From positions 1-47,463 of the forward strand of contig NZ_JACLAX010000021.1 of the NCBI RefSeq assembly GCF_014230355.1: a DNA stretch of 47,463 bases, in the 5' to 3' direction. This document shows positions 31,102 through 39,439 of the stretch, in pieces. A model generated the notes under the pieces. It was not told the DNA's origin and ran no database searches. It was given only the letters and a program-made list of their open reading frames with translations. Every line of letters starts with the position of its first letter. Within the stretch, counting starts at the first letter, position 1. Made by a program: the position numbers and the translations under genes. The DNA is from Novosphingobium piscinae (GTDB lineage Bacteria > Pseudomonadota > Alphaproteobacteria > Sphingomonadales > Sphingomonadaceae).

Positions 31102-31383
31102 GGCGCCCCGATGCGCCCCCACCCGCGCGAGTTCAAGCGTCTTGTGGGGTAGGGTGCGGCGGCGGGGCGCCAAAGTGGGCTGGTTGCCGACGGCAGCTAC
31201 AGGTGTAGGCCCAGGCTGGCTTTGTCGGCGGGAAGCGCAGGTTGGCGGACGGGCCAAGGCAGCTGGGCCCCGGCTCAAGGCCGGGGCGACGTGGACGTGT
31301 TGAGGACGATCCCCTGGCTTGAGGCCTTCCCCTGCCCCCGATCCTTTCCCGTCAGGAACCAATACCCACCCCCACCTTGAACC

Positions 31384-31400
31384 ATGTTACATTATAACAT
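31384..31400. promoter_or_regulatory. Zur-box-like operator upstream of the MerC-family gene
   Basis: ATGTTACATTATAACAT is a near-perfect palindrome and one of the most AT-rich 17-mers in the window. It differs at one base from the gammaproteobacterial Zur-box core ATGTTATANTATAACAT as I remember it. It ends 14 bases before the proposed ATG (31415), so a bound repressor would block transcription or translation start. Confidence 0.65.
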
Positions 31401-31414
31401 ACATGGGCGGAACG

Positions 31415-31786
31415 ATGCGCGACGCGATCCTCTCGATTCGGGACCGGCTGGACGGTTTCGGGGTCTTCCTTTCAGGCCTCTGCGCGCTGCATTGCCTGCT
31501 CGGGCTGGTGCTGGTCCCGCTGATCGGGCTGGGCGGCGGGGCCTTGCTCTCGCCGCGGGTCCATGAACTCGGCCTCGGCCTGGCCATCGCCGTCGGGCTG
31601 GTCACGCTGGGGCTGTCGGCGCTGCGCCACGGCCGGCTGCGTCCGGCGCTGATCGGCGCCTGCGGGATCGCGCTGATGGCCCTGGCGCTCGGCGTGGGCC
31701 ATGGTGCGCGCGAGGCGGTGCTGACCATCGCCGGGGTGGGATTGGTCGCCTTTGCCCATTGGCAGAACTTGCGCACGGCCGCCTGA
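31415..31786 (+). CDS. MerC-domain membrane protein, probably zinc-regulated
   Basis: 123 residues with four hydrophobic helices and the MerC-type motif LSGLCALHCLLGLVLVP (about residues 18-34), whose Cys-x3-Cys plus His near the first helix could bind a soft metal. The last helix ends in AFAHWQN. The ATG at 31415 follows GGCGGA; an ATG at 31403 would add four residues. MerC proteins take up Hg(II), but no mer genes are present. The Zur-like box directly upstream points to zinc homeostasis. Confidence 0.8.
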   Translation: MRDAILSIRDRLDGFGVFLSGLCALHCLLGLVLVPLIGLGGGALLSPRVHELGLGLAIAVGLVTLGLSALRHGRLRPALIGACGIALMALALGVGHGAREAVLTIAGVGLVAFAHWQNLRTAA

Positions 31787-31804
31787 GCGCTATCTGCGCA
31801 GTGC

Positions 31805-32803
31805 ATGACCACCGACCTGTCCCTTATCGTCAACGGCGAGCCGCGTCGCGCGCCCGCCGGCCAGTCGATCGCCGATCTCGTCGCCGCGCTCGGGCTCAAC
31901 CCGGCCAAGGTCGCGGTTGAGCGCAACGGCGATATCGTGCCGCGCGCCACCCTGGCCGAGGTGCTCCTGGCCGATCAGGACCGGCTGGAGATCGTGCATT
32001 TCGTGGGGGGAGGAGAGAGCGTGAACGTGACCGAGGACGACAGCTGGACCGTGGCCGGCCGCAGGTTCCGCTCGCGCCTGATCGTGGGCACCGGCAAGTA
32101 CAAGGACTTCGCCCAGAACGCCGCCGCGGTCGCCGCCTCGGGTGCCGAGATCGTCACCGTCGCGGTGCGCCGGGTCAATATCTCCGACCCCGCCGCGCCG
32201 ATGCTGACCGACTTCATCGATCCGGCCAAGATCACCTACCTGCCCAACACCGCCGGCTGCTTCACCGCCGAGGATGCGATCCGCACGCTGCGCCTGGCGC
32301 GCGAGGCCGGCGGCTGGGACCTGGTCAAGCTCGAGGTGCTGGGCGAGGCGCGCACGCTCTATCCCGACATGCGCGAAACCCTGCGCGCGACCGAGGTGCT
32401 GGCCAGGGAGGGCTTCCTGCCGATGGTCTACTGCGCCGACGATCCGATCGCCGCGCGCCAGCTGGAAGAGGCCGGGGCCGTGGCGATCATGCCGCTGGGC
32501 GCGCCGATCGGCTCGGGCCTGGGCATCCAGAACAAGGTGATGATCCGCCTGATCGTGGAAGGGGCCAAGGTGCCGGTGCTGGTCGATGCCGGCGTGGGCA
32601 CGGCCTCGGACGCGGCCGTGGCGATGGAGCTGGGCTGCGACGGGGTGCTGATGAACACGGCCATCGCCGAGGCGAAGGACCCGGTGCTGATGGCCCGGGC
32701 GATGAAGCTGGCGGTCGAAAGCGGCCGCGCCGCCTACCGCGCCGGGCGCATGGCGACCCGCCGCTATGCCGATCCGTCGAGCCCGCTGGCCGGGCTGATC
32801 TGA
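31805..32803 (+). CDS. thiG: ThiS-ThiG fusion: sulfur carrier plus thiazole synthase
   Basis: 332 residues. Residues 1-71 are a ThiS ubiquitin-like sulfur carrier ([44 protein letters not shown], ending FVGGG). From about residue 80 follows full ThiG ([26 protein letters not shown], Schiff-base lysine in [52 protein letters not shown]). ThiS normally needs a free C-terminal Gly-Gly for thiocarboxylation; here it is joined to ThiG without a stop. An internal ribosome-binding site could also make ThiG alone. It makes the thiazole phosphate of thiamin. Confidence 0.93.
   Translation: MTTDLSLIVNGEPRRAPAGQSIADLVAALGLNPAKVAVERNGDIVPRATLAEVLLADQDRLEIVHFVGGGESVNVTEDDSWTVAGRRFRSRLIVGTGKYKDFAQNAAAVAASGAEIVTVAVRRVNISDPAAPMLTDFIDPAKITYLPNTAGCFTAEDAIRTLRLAREAGGWDLVKLEVLGEARTLYPDMRETLRATEVLAREGFLPMVYCADDPIAARQLEEAGAVAIMPLGAPIGSGLGIQNKVMIRLIVEGAKVPVLVDAGVGTASDAAVAMELGCDGVLMNTAIAEAKDPVLMARAMKLAVESGRAAYRAGRMATRRYADPSSPLAGLI
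32005..32023 (+). promoter_or_regulatory. Internal ribosome-binding site and GTG start at the ThiS/ThiG junction
   Basis: GGGGGGAGGAG (32005-32015) lies five bases before an in-frame GTG (32021), with a second GTG at 32027. The same bases encode the Gly-Gly-Gly end of the ThiS domain. Initiation here would give a ThiG of normal size (260 residues). Confidence 0.5.
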
Positions 32804-32830
32804 ACGCGGGCTGGCCGCAGCGCACCACCC

Positions 32831-32943
32831 CGTCATCCCAGCGCAGGCTGGGACCTCTCTCCGGATTGTCCAGCGCCGGCGCGGGGCGGTACAGGCGATC
32901 TCGGACCAAGCCCATGAAGGTCCCAGCCGGCGCTGGGATGACG
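32831..32943. repeat. REP-type inverted pair, CGTCATCCCAGC family
   Basis: CGTCATCCCAGCGCAGGCTG (from 32831) and its inverted partner CAGCCGGCGCTGGGATGACG (to 32943) are about 65 bases apart. They fill the gap between thiSG and the following plus-strand gene. The rest of this 292-base gap shows no gene. Confidence 0.8.
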
Positions 32944-33095
32944 ATGTTGTCCTGCCGCTTCAGGCTGTACGCCCCGGCGCCTGAACCTTACCCGGCCGGC
33001 GGGTGCGGTCCCGGGGGCATGGTTAACCCGATCCTAACCCGGGGCGGGGCATGGTGCGGGTGGTGGATGTCCCACCGGCAACAGGATCACGCCCC

Positions 33096-33623
33096 ATGCG
33101 CTACGGCCGGACCGCTTCGCTCGCCATCGCGGAATTCCGCGAGTTCGCCGGGTTCACCCCGTGCGAGCAGCGCTACATCAAGCGCAGCCTCGACGTGGGA
33201 CTCGGCCGTCAGGACGCGTTCAAGCTGTGGGCCCGCGATGCCGAGGAATCGGCCTCGATCCGCAGCCAGTACATCGCCTATCAGGAATTGAAGACGCTGC
33301 GCCGCGACATGCCCGACGAGACCGCCTTCGAGGGTATCGAGGCCTTCGTCGGCAAGCTCATCCGGGTCTCCGCCTTCGATCTGGCGCAGGAGCGGATCAC
33401 CTGCTTCTCGGCCTATCGCTTCCTTTACGAACGGCTGCTCGGCGCCGAGGTGCGACCCTGGCTGCCGGCCGCCTTCTGCGGCGCCGCGGCGCTGCCGCAG
33501 ATCCGCCCGGCGCTGCGCAAGGAGCTGCTCCAGTCGATCAGCGAGGCCGCCGCGACCGCCCCCGGCTGGTCGGACACGGCCCCCAGCTTCTTCCCCGAAT
33601 GGGTGGAGAAGGAAGCCGCCTGA
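33096..33623 (+). CDS. Hypothetical soluble helical protein
   Basis: 175 residues starting MRYGRTASLA; an ATG at 33051 would add 15 residues with no useful ribosome-binding site. It is mostly helical, with TPCEQRYIKRSLDVGLGRQDAFKLW (about residues 22-46), a charged middle (YQELKTLRRDMPDE) and FDLAQERITCFSAYRFLYERLL. No signal peptide or membrane segment. I recognise no family. It stands alone between two REP-type elements. Confidence 0.65.
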   Translation: MRYGRTASLAIAEFREFAGFTPCEQRYIKRSLDVGLGRQDAFKLWARDAEESASIRSQYIAYQELKTLRRDMPDETAFEGIEAFVGKLIRVSAFDLAQERITCFSAYRFLYERLLGAEVRPWLPAAFCGAAALPQIRPALRKELLQSISEAAATAPGWSDTAPSFFPEWVEKEAA

Positions 33624-33665
33624 TCCGGGCGCCGCGGCCAAAGACCCTTCCCATTCCCGAACATC

Positions 33666-33838
33666 GTCATCCTGAACTCGTTTCAGGATCCATGGTTGAG
33701 CTCGGTGCCGGCCCCGGACTGGACAGTGCGGCGAGCTCCCGCATGCGACGGGGCGCAGCGTTTGGCGTGCGATGGATCCTGAAACGAGTTCAGGATGACG
33801 GGAACGAGTTCAGGATGACGGGAACGAGTTCAGGAGGC
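33666..33838. repeat. REP-type inverted pair with tandem amplification of one arm
   Basis: GTCATCCTGAACTCGTTTCA (from 33666) and its inverted partner GGATCCTGAAACGAGTTCAG (from 33774) form the pair. The right arm is then repeated: a 20-base unit ACGAGTTCAGGATGACGGGA occurs at 33784, 33804 and, partly, 33824. The element lies between two convergent genes. Confidence 0.85.
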
Positions 33839-33858
33839 GGGGCGGCAGCGGACGCTGA

Positions 33859-35664
33859 CTAGCCCTTGTACAATCCGTCCAGCCGCTCGCCATAGCGCGC
33901 CTTCAGCTTGTGGCGGCGGATCTTGAGGCTGGGGGTCATTTCCTCGTTCTCGATGGTGAACGGCTCGTCGGCGAAGGCGAACTGACGGACCTTTTCGATC
34001 ACCGAGAGGTCGCGGTTGACCCGGTCGACCGCCTCGCGCACGGCGCTGCGGAAGGCCGGCAGGTCCTGCAGCGCGGCCAGGTCGTACTTCTCGCCGTTGG
34101 CCCGCGCCCAGGCCAGCGCCCATTCGGCGTCGGGCACGATCAGCCCGGCGATGTAGGGGCGCTTGTCACCCACCACCATGGCCTGGGCGATCTCGGGCTG
34201 GAGCGTCAGCATGCCCTCGACCTTCTGCGGCGAGACGTTGTCGCCCTTGTCGTTGACGATCATGTCCTTCTTGCGGTCGGTGATGACGATCCGGCCCTTG
34301 TCGTCGATGTGGCCGATGTCGCCCGTGTGGAGCCAGCCGTCGACGATGGTGCGGGCGGTTTCCTCCGGGTTGCGCCAGTAGCCCTGCATCACCAGCTCGC
34401 CCTGGACCAGGATCTCGCCATCGGCGGCGATGCGCACGGTGACGCCCTCCATCGGCGGGCCGACCGTGTCCATCTTGAGCCCCACCTTCGGGCGGTTGCA
34501 GCTGACGATCGGGCCGCTCTCGGTCTGGCCGTAGCCCTGCAGCAGGGTCAGCCCCATGGCCTGAAAGAAGGTGCCGATGTCGGGGTTGAGCGGCGCCCCG
34601 CCCGAGACCATCGCCTTGACCCGCCCGCCGAAGCGCTGGCGGATCTTGGGCCGCAGCAGCTTGCCGATCAGCAGGTCGACCGGCACGTCGGTGAGCCGCC
34701 GCCCGCGGCTGGCGATGACCAGCGCGCGGTCCATCAGGTAGCGGGCGATGCGGCCCTGCTTCTCGACCTGCTTCATGATCCGCGTGCGCAGCACCTCGAA
34801 CAGGCGCGGCACCACCACCATCACCGTGGGGCGCACCTCCTCGATGTTGCTGGCGAGCTTTTCGAGGCCCTCCGAGTAATGGATCTGCCCGCCCAGCGCG
34901 ATCGGCAGGTACTGTCCGGCAGAGTGCTCGTAAGCGTGGCTGAGCGGCAGGAACGAGAGGAACACCTCGGGGGTGCGGCCGCTCTGGTCCCAGGCGAAGT
35001 CCTCGGCGAAGATCTTGGCCGCCCCGGCGACGTTGCAGAGGATCGCGCCGTGGTGCTGCATCACCCCGCGCGGGGCGCCGCCGGTGCCGCTGGTGTAGAT
35101 CAGGCAGGCGAGGTCGGTGCGTCCGATCCCGGCGATCCGCGCCTCGACCCCGCGTCGCGCCGCCGCGGCATCGCCGCTGACCAGCCGCCCCCAGTCGTGG
35201 CTGTCGGTCTGGCCGAGCTGGGGCAGCTTGAACGATTCGATCGCGATCAGGTGGGCCACCGACCCGGCGCGCAGCACCGCCGGAAGCAGCGGCTTGGCCA
35301 GCTTTGCGCTGGCGACGATCACCGCGCGCGCGCCCGAGTTGTCGAGGATGTGCTGGTGGTCGCGCTCGGTGTTGGTGATGTAGGCCGGGACGGTGACCAG
35401 CCCGGCGGCCATGATCGCCAGATCGGCGATGCACCATTCGGGGCGGTTGTCGGCCACCAGCATGACCCGGTCGCCCGGCGCCAGCCCCATGCCGGCGAGA
35501 GCCTCGGCCAGCAGGCAGACCTGGTCCGCCGCCTGCCGCCAGCTCAGCGCATGCCAGGTGCCGTCGCGCTTGGCGAACAGGAAGGGCTGGTCGCGGAACG
35601 CATCGGCGCGCTGCAGGAACAGCGCGACCAGGTTCGGGCTGGCATCGAAATCGGCAAGCTGCAC
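33859..35664 (-). CDS. Long-chain acyl-CoA synthetase (AMP-forming)
   Basis: 601 residues of an adenylate-forming acyl-CoA ligase: phosphate-binding loop YTSGTGGAPRGV (about residues 191-202; the usual TTGKPKG reads GGAPRG), FLSFLPLSHAYEH, motif GYGQTESGP, WLHTGDIGHIDDKGRIVITDRKKD with the hinge, and the C-terminal catalytic lysine region PSLKIRRHKLK. It activates fatty acids with ATP and CoA. Such a large, eukaryote-like FACS without signal peptide is probably membrane-associated. The start at 35664 (MQLADFD) fits family length. Convergent with the hypothetical gene across a REP element. Confidence 0.92.
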   Translation of the reverse strand: MQLADFDASPNLVALFLQRADAFRDQPFLFAKRDGTWHALSWRQAADQVCLLAEALAGMGLAPGDRVMLVADNRPEWCIADLAIMAAGLVTVPAYITNTERDHQHILDNSGARAVIVASAKLAKPLLPAVLRAGSVAHLIAIESFKLPQLGQTDSHDWGRLVSGDAAAARRGVEARIAGIGRTDLACLIYTSGTGGAPRGVMQHHGAILCNVAGAAKIFAEDFAWDQSGRTPEVFLSFLPLSHAYEHSAGQYLPIALGGQIHYSEGLEKLASNIEEVRPTVMVVVPRLFEVLRTRIMKQVEKQGRIARYLMDRALVIASRGRRLTDVPVDLLIGKLLRPKIRQRFGGRVKAMVSGGAPLNPDIGTFFQAMGLTLLQGYGQTESGPIVSCNRPKVGLKMDTVGPPMEGVTVRIAADGEILVQGELVMQGYWRNPEETARTIVDGWLHTGDIGHIDDKGRIVITDRKKDMIVNDKGDNVSPQKVEGMLTLQPEIAQAMVVGDKRPYIAGLIVPDAEWALAWARANGEKYDLAALQDLPAFRSAVREAVDRVNRDLSVIEKVRQFAFADEPFTIENEEMTPSLKIRRHKLKARYGERLDGLYKG

Positions 35665-35815
35665 GTGTCTGTCCTCATCCCCCTCGGCGACGCCCGCGGC
35701 GTCGCGGCCCTTACGGCGTGGCCGGCCAACCTAGTCGGCGGCACCGCGCCGAACAAGCCGGGAAGGGCGAACGGACAGGCGCCAACGGACAGCGGCCAGC
35801 GGACAGGGGCGAGGA

Positions 35816-37537
35816 TCAGGGCGTGGCGGCGGCGCCCTCGCTGCGCGGATCGGCGGCGCCGACCAGCTTGCCCGCGACCACCTCGACCGCATTGGCCTTG
35901 AAGCTGGCCTCGCGCGGGCGGACATCGGCATGGCCCAGCGCCTGCAGCGCGGGGATCAGCGCCTCGTGCGCCGAGCCCTTCTCGACGAAGACCGTGGCGC
36001 CGGGCGAATAGAGCACCGGCAGGGCGATCGCCTGCTGGGCGGGCAGGTTCCAGTCGAGCACGCCGATGATCGCCTTGGCGACCTGCGCCGGGATCGTCGT
36101 CCCGCCGGCCGCGCCCACCGCCAGCCGCAGGTGCCCGGCGGCGTCGTAGATCAGCGTCGGCGACATCGAGCTGCGCGGGCGCTTGCCCCCGGCCACGGCA
36201 TTGGCGGCCGGCTTGCCGTCGGTGGTCGGGGCGAAGTTGAAGTCGGTCAGCTCGTTGTTGAGGAAATAGCCGTTCACCATCAGCCCCGAGCCGAAGGCGC
36301 TCTCGATCGTGTTGGTATAGCTGACCGCGCTGCCCCAGCGGTCGACCGCGACGAAATGGGTGGTGCCATGCTCTTCCTGGGGCGGACCATCGGCCCGGGC
36401 CAGCCGCTGCGCCCCGGGCGGAGTCCCCGCGCTGACCAGGGCGAGCGTCTTGGCGGGATCGATCAAGGCCGAGCGCGTGGCGAGATAGGCCGGGTCCATC
36501 AGCCCGGTGACGGGAACCTTCACGAAATCGGCATCGCCGAGATAGCGCTCGCGGTCGGCATAGGCGAGCCGCATCGATTCGGCGATCAGGTGCCAGGCCA
36601 CCGGCGATTGCGGCCCCAGCGCGGTCAGGTCGAACCGCTCGAGCTGCTTGAGGATCGCATAGACCGTGGTGGCGCCCGAGGAGGGCGGTCCCATCCCGCA
36701 GATCCGCCACTGCCGGTACATCCCGCAAAGCGGCTCGCGCAGCGGCGCCCGGTAGGCGGCGACGTCGGCCTCGGTCAGCGGCGAGGCGCCGACCCGGGCG
36801 GTGCTCACCTCGCGGGCGATCGCCGCGGCATTGGCGCCGGTATAGAACGCCGTGATCCCGCGCGCGGCGACCTGGGCGAGCGTGGCGGCGAGCGCCGGGT
36901 TCTTCAGCCGGGTCCCGACCGCCACCGGACTGCCGTCGGCGGTGTAGTAGAGCGCGCGCGAATCGGGATCGAAAGTGGCCGAACGCGCCGCACGGGCCAG
37001 CGTGGCGTTGAGCCGCGGAGTGACGAGGAACCCGTCGCGGGCCAGCCGGATCGCCGGCTGGAACAGCCGCGCCCAGGGCAGCTTGCCATAGCGCTTGTGC
37101 GCCTCGGCGGCGAGCGCCAGCGCGCCGGGCACGCCCACGCTGCGTCCGCCCGGGATCACCTCGCCGAAGGGCAGCGGCTTGCCGTCGCGCAGGAACCACT
37201 GCCCGTCCGCCGCCGCCGGCGCCCGCTCGCGTCCGTCAATCGTCTCGACCCCGCCGCGCGCATCGCCGCGCAGCAGGAACCCGCCGCCGCCGATCCCCGA
37301 GCTTTGCGGCTCGACCACGTTGAGCGCCAGCATCACCGCCAGCGCCGCGTCGGTCGCCGATCCGCCGGCCTTGAGGATTTCAGCCCCCGCCGCGGCCGCG
37401 CGCGGATCCGCCGCCGAGACCATGCCCTCGACATGGACCGGGGCGGGGCTGCGCGCCGCGGCCGGCGGGGCGACCAGCACCAGCGGCAGCAGGGCGGCGG
37501 AAAGCGAACGGCGGGCGGCGCGCGGGAACGGAGTCAT
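35816..37537 (-). CDS. ggt: Gamma-glutamyltransferase (glutathione hydrolase)
   Basis: 573 residues: signal peptide (cleaved near PPAAARS, about residue 29), GMVSAADPRAAAAGAEILKAGGSATDAALA (about 39-68), SSGIGGGGFLL, the autoprocessing/catalytic threonine in EEHGTTHF (about residue 390), and small-subunit motifs NTIESAFGSG and SSMSPTLI. The proenzyme cleaves itself before the Thr to form the Ntn-hydrolase heterodimer in the periplasm, and hydrolyses or transfers gamma-glutamyl groups. Ends 151 bases upstream of the acyl-CoA synthetase; that gap has three CGGACAG copies and nothing else clear. Confidence 0.95.
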   Translation of the reverse strand: MTPFPRAARRSLSAALLPLVLVAPPAAARSPAPVHVEGMVSAADPRAAAAGAEILKAGGSATDAALAVMLALNVVEPQSSGIGGGGFLLRGDARGGVETIDGRERAPAAADGQWFLRDGKPLPFGEVIPGGRSVGVPGALALAAEAHKRYGKLPWARLFQPAIRLARDGFLVTPRLNATLARAARSATFDPDSRALYYTADGSPVAVGTRLKNPALAATLAQVAARGITAFYTGANAAAIAREVSTARVGASPLTEADVAAYRAPLREPLCGMYRQWRICGMGPPSSGATTVYAILKQLERFDLTALGPQSPVAWHLIAESMRLAYADRERYLGDADFVKVPVTGLMDPAYLATRSALIDPAKTLALVSAGTPPGAQRLARADGPPQEEHGTTHFVAVDRWGSAVSYTNTIESAFGSGLMVNGYFLNNELTDFNFAPTTDGKPAANAVAGGKRPRSSMSPTLIYDAAGHLRLAVGAAGGTTIPAQVAKAIIGVLDWNLPAQQAIALPVLYSPGATVFVEKGSAHEALIPALQALGHADVRPREASFKANAVEVVAGKLVGAADPRSEGAAATP

Positions 37538-37546
37538 CCCGGCACG

Positions 37547-38581
37547 CTATTCGCTCCCCACCGCCTCCGCAATCGTCGAGAAGCCGTATTGCCGCAGCAG
37601 CGTTTCGAGCCCGCGGGTGATCCGCCGCGCGATCCCCGGCCCGGCATAGACCATCGCGCTGTAGAGCTGGACCAGGCTGGCCCCGGCCCGGATCCGCGCG
37701 AAGGCGTCCTCGGCCGTGGCGATTCCGCCCACCCCGACCAGCGGGATCGCCCCGCCGGTGGCGCTGCGGAAATCGCGCAGGCGCTGCTGGGCCAGATCGC
37801 GCAGCGGCGCGCCCGACAGACCGCCGGTCTCGCCGCCGTGGGCCGAGCGCAGCGGCGGGCGCGCGATGGTGGTGTTCGACACGATCAGCGCCCCCAGCCC
37901 GCGCTCGAGCGCGATCCGCGCGATGGCGTCGATGTCGGCCGGCGCCAGATCGGGGGCGACCTTGAGAAACACCGGCGGCCCCTCCGGTCCGCGCGCGGCC
38001 AGCACGCCGTCGAGCAGGTCGATCAGCGCGCCTTCATCCTGCAACGCGCGCAGCCCCGGGGTGTTGGGGCTTGAGATGTTGACCGCAAGATAGCTGGCCA
38101 GCGGCGCCATCAACCGGGTCATCGTCGCATAGTCGGCGATCCGGTCGACCGAATCCTTGTTGGCGCCGATGTTGATCCCGACGATCCCGGGACGCCCGGC
38201 GCGCGCCGCCAGCCGGGCGACGGCCGCCTCGGCCCCGCCATTGTTGAACCCCATGCGGTTGATCACCGCGCCGTCCTCGACCAGCCGGAACAGCCGCGGG
38301 CGCGGGTTGCCGGCCTGCGGCAGCGGCGTGATCGAACCGACCTCGGCAAAGCCGAAGCCCAGTCCGAGCAGGGCGTCGGGGACCTCGCCGTCCTTGTCGA
38401 ACCCGGCCGCCATGCCGAGCGGATTGGGAAAGGCCAGCCCGGCCACCGTGCTGGCCAGCGGGCCGCGCGCCGGACCGGCCGGCGCCGCGCCACCCAGCAG
38501 CTTGAGCCCGGCCATGGCCAGGCCATGGGCACGTTCGGCCTCGAGACGGAACAGCAGCGGGCGAACCAGCGGATACAGCAT
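37547..38581 (-). CDS. pyrD: Dihydroorotate dehydrogenase (quinone), class 2
   Basis: 344 residues from ATG 38581. The N-terminal helical hydrophobic extension (MLYPLVRPLLFRLEAERAHG) marks the membrane-associated class 2 enzyme. FMN-barrel motifs follow: NPLGMAAGFDKDGEV (about residues 59-73), GFGFAEVGSITP, NRMGFNNGG, VNISSPNTPGL with the catalytic Ser, LKVAPDL, VSNTT and GVGGI. It oxidises dihydroorotate in pyrimidine synthesis and passes electrons to quinone. Its TAG stop is nine bases before the ggt start, so the two are probably cotranscribed. Confidence 0.96.
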   Translation of the reverse strand: MLYPLVRPLLFRLEAERAHGLAMAGLKLLGGAAPAGPARGPLASTVAGLAFPNPLGMAAGFDKDGEVPDALLGLGFGFAEVGSITPLPQAGNPRPRLFRLVEDGAVINRMGFNNGGAEAAVARLAARAGRPGIVGINIGANKDSVDRIADYATMTRLMAPLASYLAVNISSPNTPGLRALQDEGALIDLLDGVLAARGPEGPPVFLKVAPDLAPADIDAIARIALERGLGALIVSNTTIARPPLRSAHGGETGGLSGAPLRDLAQQRLRDFRSATGGAIPLVGVGGIATAEDAFARIRAGASLVQLYSAMVYAGPGIARRITRGLETLLRQYGFSTIAEAVGSE

Positions 38582-38748
38582 GGCGCGCCTATGCCAGCGC
38601 CCCCCGAACCTGTCCATGCGCGGGACGATTTGCCGTGCCCGCGCAGCCATGTCGATTCCGTACAATGCTTTGGCGCCGGCTTGCGGCTATCGGGCCGATG
38701 CGACCCGAAGGGCTCGCGCACGACCGTGCGCCGAGTTCTTGACTTAAA

Positions 38749-38794
38749 GGGGTGGTTGCCCGGGCCTGGCCCGCTGCAGCCACCCCCTTTTTTT
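38749..38794 (+). terminator. Strong intrinsic terminator with no gene before it (sRNA end or suf leader attenuator)
   Basis: GGGGTGGTTGC (38749-38759) pairs with GCAGCCACCCC (38776-38786) through 11 pairs including one G-U. The loop holds a second stem CGGGC/GCCCG (38761-38773). Seven Ts follow (38788-38794). It is oriented on the plus strand, but the gene to the left (pyrD) runs away on the minus strand. A perfect GCGCACG-AC-CGTGCGC-type hairpin lies just upstream (38717-38732) and TACAAT at 38661-38666 could be a -10 box. The 393-base gap thus may encode a small RNA of about 120 bases or the leader of suf. Confidence 0.7.
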
Positions 38795-38974
38795 CGGTCG
38801 CCAGTCCCCCTTCGCATGCCCCCTCCGCCCAGCCCCGGCTGTTATCCCGCGGCCGGTCGGCCTGGCCAAGGGGACGGACCAGGGGGACGGGGCACCGAAC
38901 GCGGGTTTGCAATTCCCGCCCCTCGCGCCTAGGTAACCGGAACGAATCTGTCCGATTTCGCTGGAGCCCGCCCC

Positions 38975-39439
38975 GTGCGCCTGTCGAGCATGGCCGACTA
39001 TGCCGTCGTGATGATGATCGCCGCCGCGCGTCACTGTGGCGGCGCGCGCGTCAATGCGGTGCAGCTGGCCGAGGAGACCGGCCTGCCCGCGCCGACCGTG
39101 CAGAAGCTGGTCAGCCGCCTGTCGGCCGCCGGGCTGCTCAAGTCGGTGCGCGGGGCGGGCGGCGGGTTCAAGCTGGCCCGCCCGGCCGCGGCGATCACCC
39201 TGGCCGACATCGTCGAGGCGGTGGAGGGGCCGATCGCGCTCGCCACCTGCGTCGAGGCGGGTGGTGGCCAGGGCAAGGGCCCCGGCCGCGGCGACTGCGC
39301 GCTCGAGCCGGCCTGCTCGCTGCGGCCGCACTGGCCGCTGGTCAATGAAACCCTGCGCGGCGCGCTGGCCGGGGTCGCCCTGACCCAGCTCGCGGCGCCC
39401 CCGCAACCCATGGCCCCCGCGGCCGGAGTATCCGCATGA
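38975..39439 (+). CDS. Rrf2-family Fe-S regulator of the suf operon
   Basis: 154 residues. An N-terminal winged helix-turn-helix ([36 protein letters not shown], residues 34-55; [24 protein letters not shown]) is the IscR/SufR pattern. Three cysteines, C92, C108 and C114, are placed as in cluster-binding members ([17 protein letters not shown]). It probably senses Fe-S status and controls the operon it heads. Its stop overlaps sufB as ATGA. The 180 bases upstream to the terminator must hold the promoter; I see no clear boxes or operator. Confidence 0.93.
   Translation: MRLSSMADYAVVMMIAAARHCGGARVNAVQLAEETGLPAPTVQKLVSRLSAAGLLKSVRGAGGGFKLARPAAAITLADIVEAVEGPIALATCVEAGGGQGKGPGRGDCALEPACSLRPHWPLVNETLRGALAGVALTQLAAPPQPMAPAAGVSA

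Noticed and set aside
33859..35664. Altered phosphate loop (GGAPRG) of the acyl-CoA synthetase as a sign of inactivity
   Set aside because: Other adenylate motifs and the C-terminal lysine region are intact, and this loop variant is, as I recall, normal in this alphaproteobacterial subgroup.
38521..38932. Plus-strand frame over the pyrD start and the orphan terminator as a leader peptide
   Set aside because: It has no ribosome-binding site and its residues are a shadow of pyrD followed by Pro/Arg-rich sequence; no run of regulatory codons is seen.
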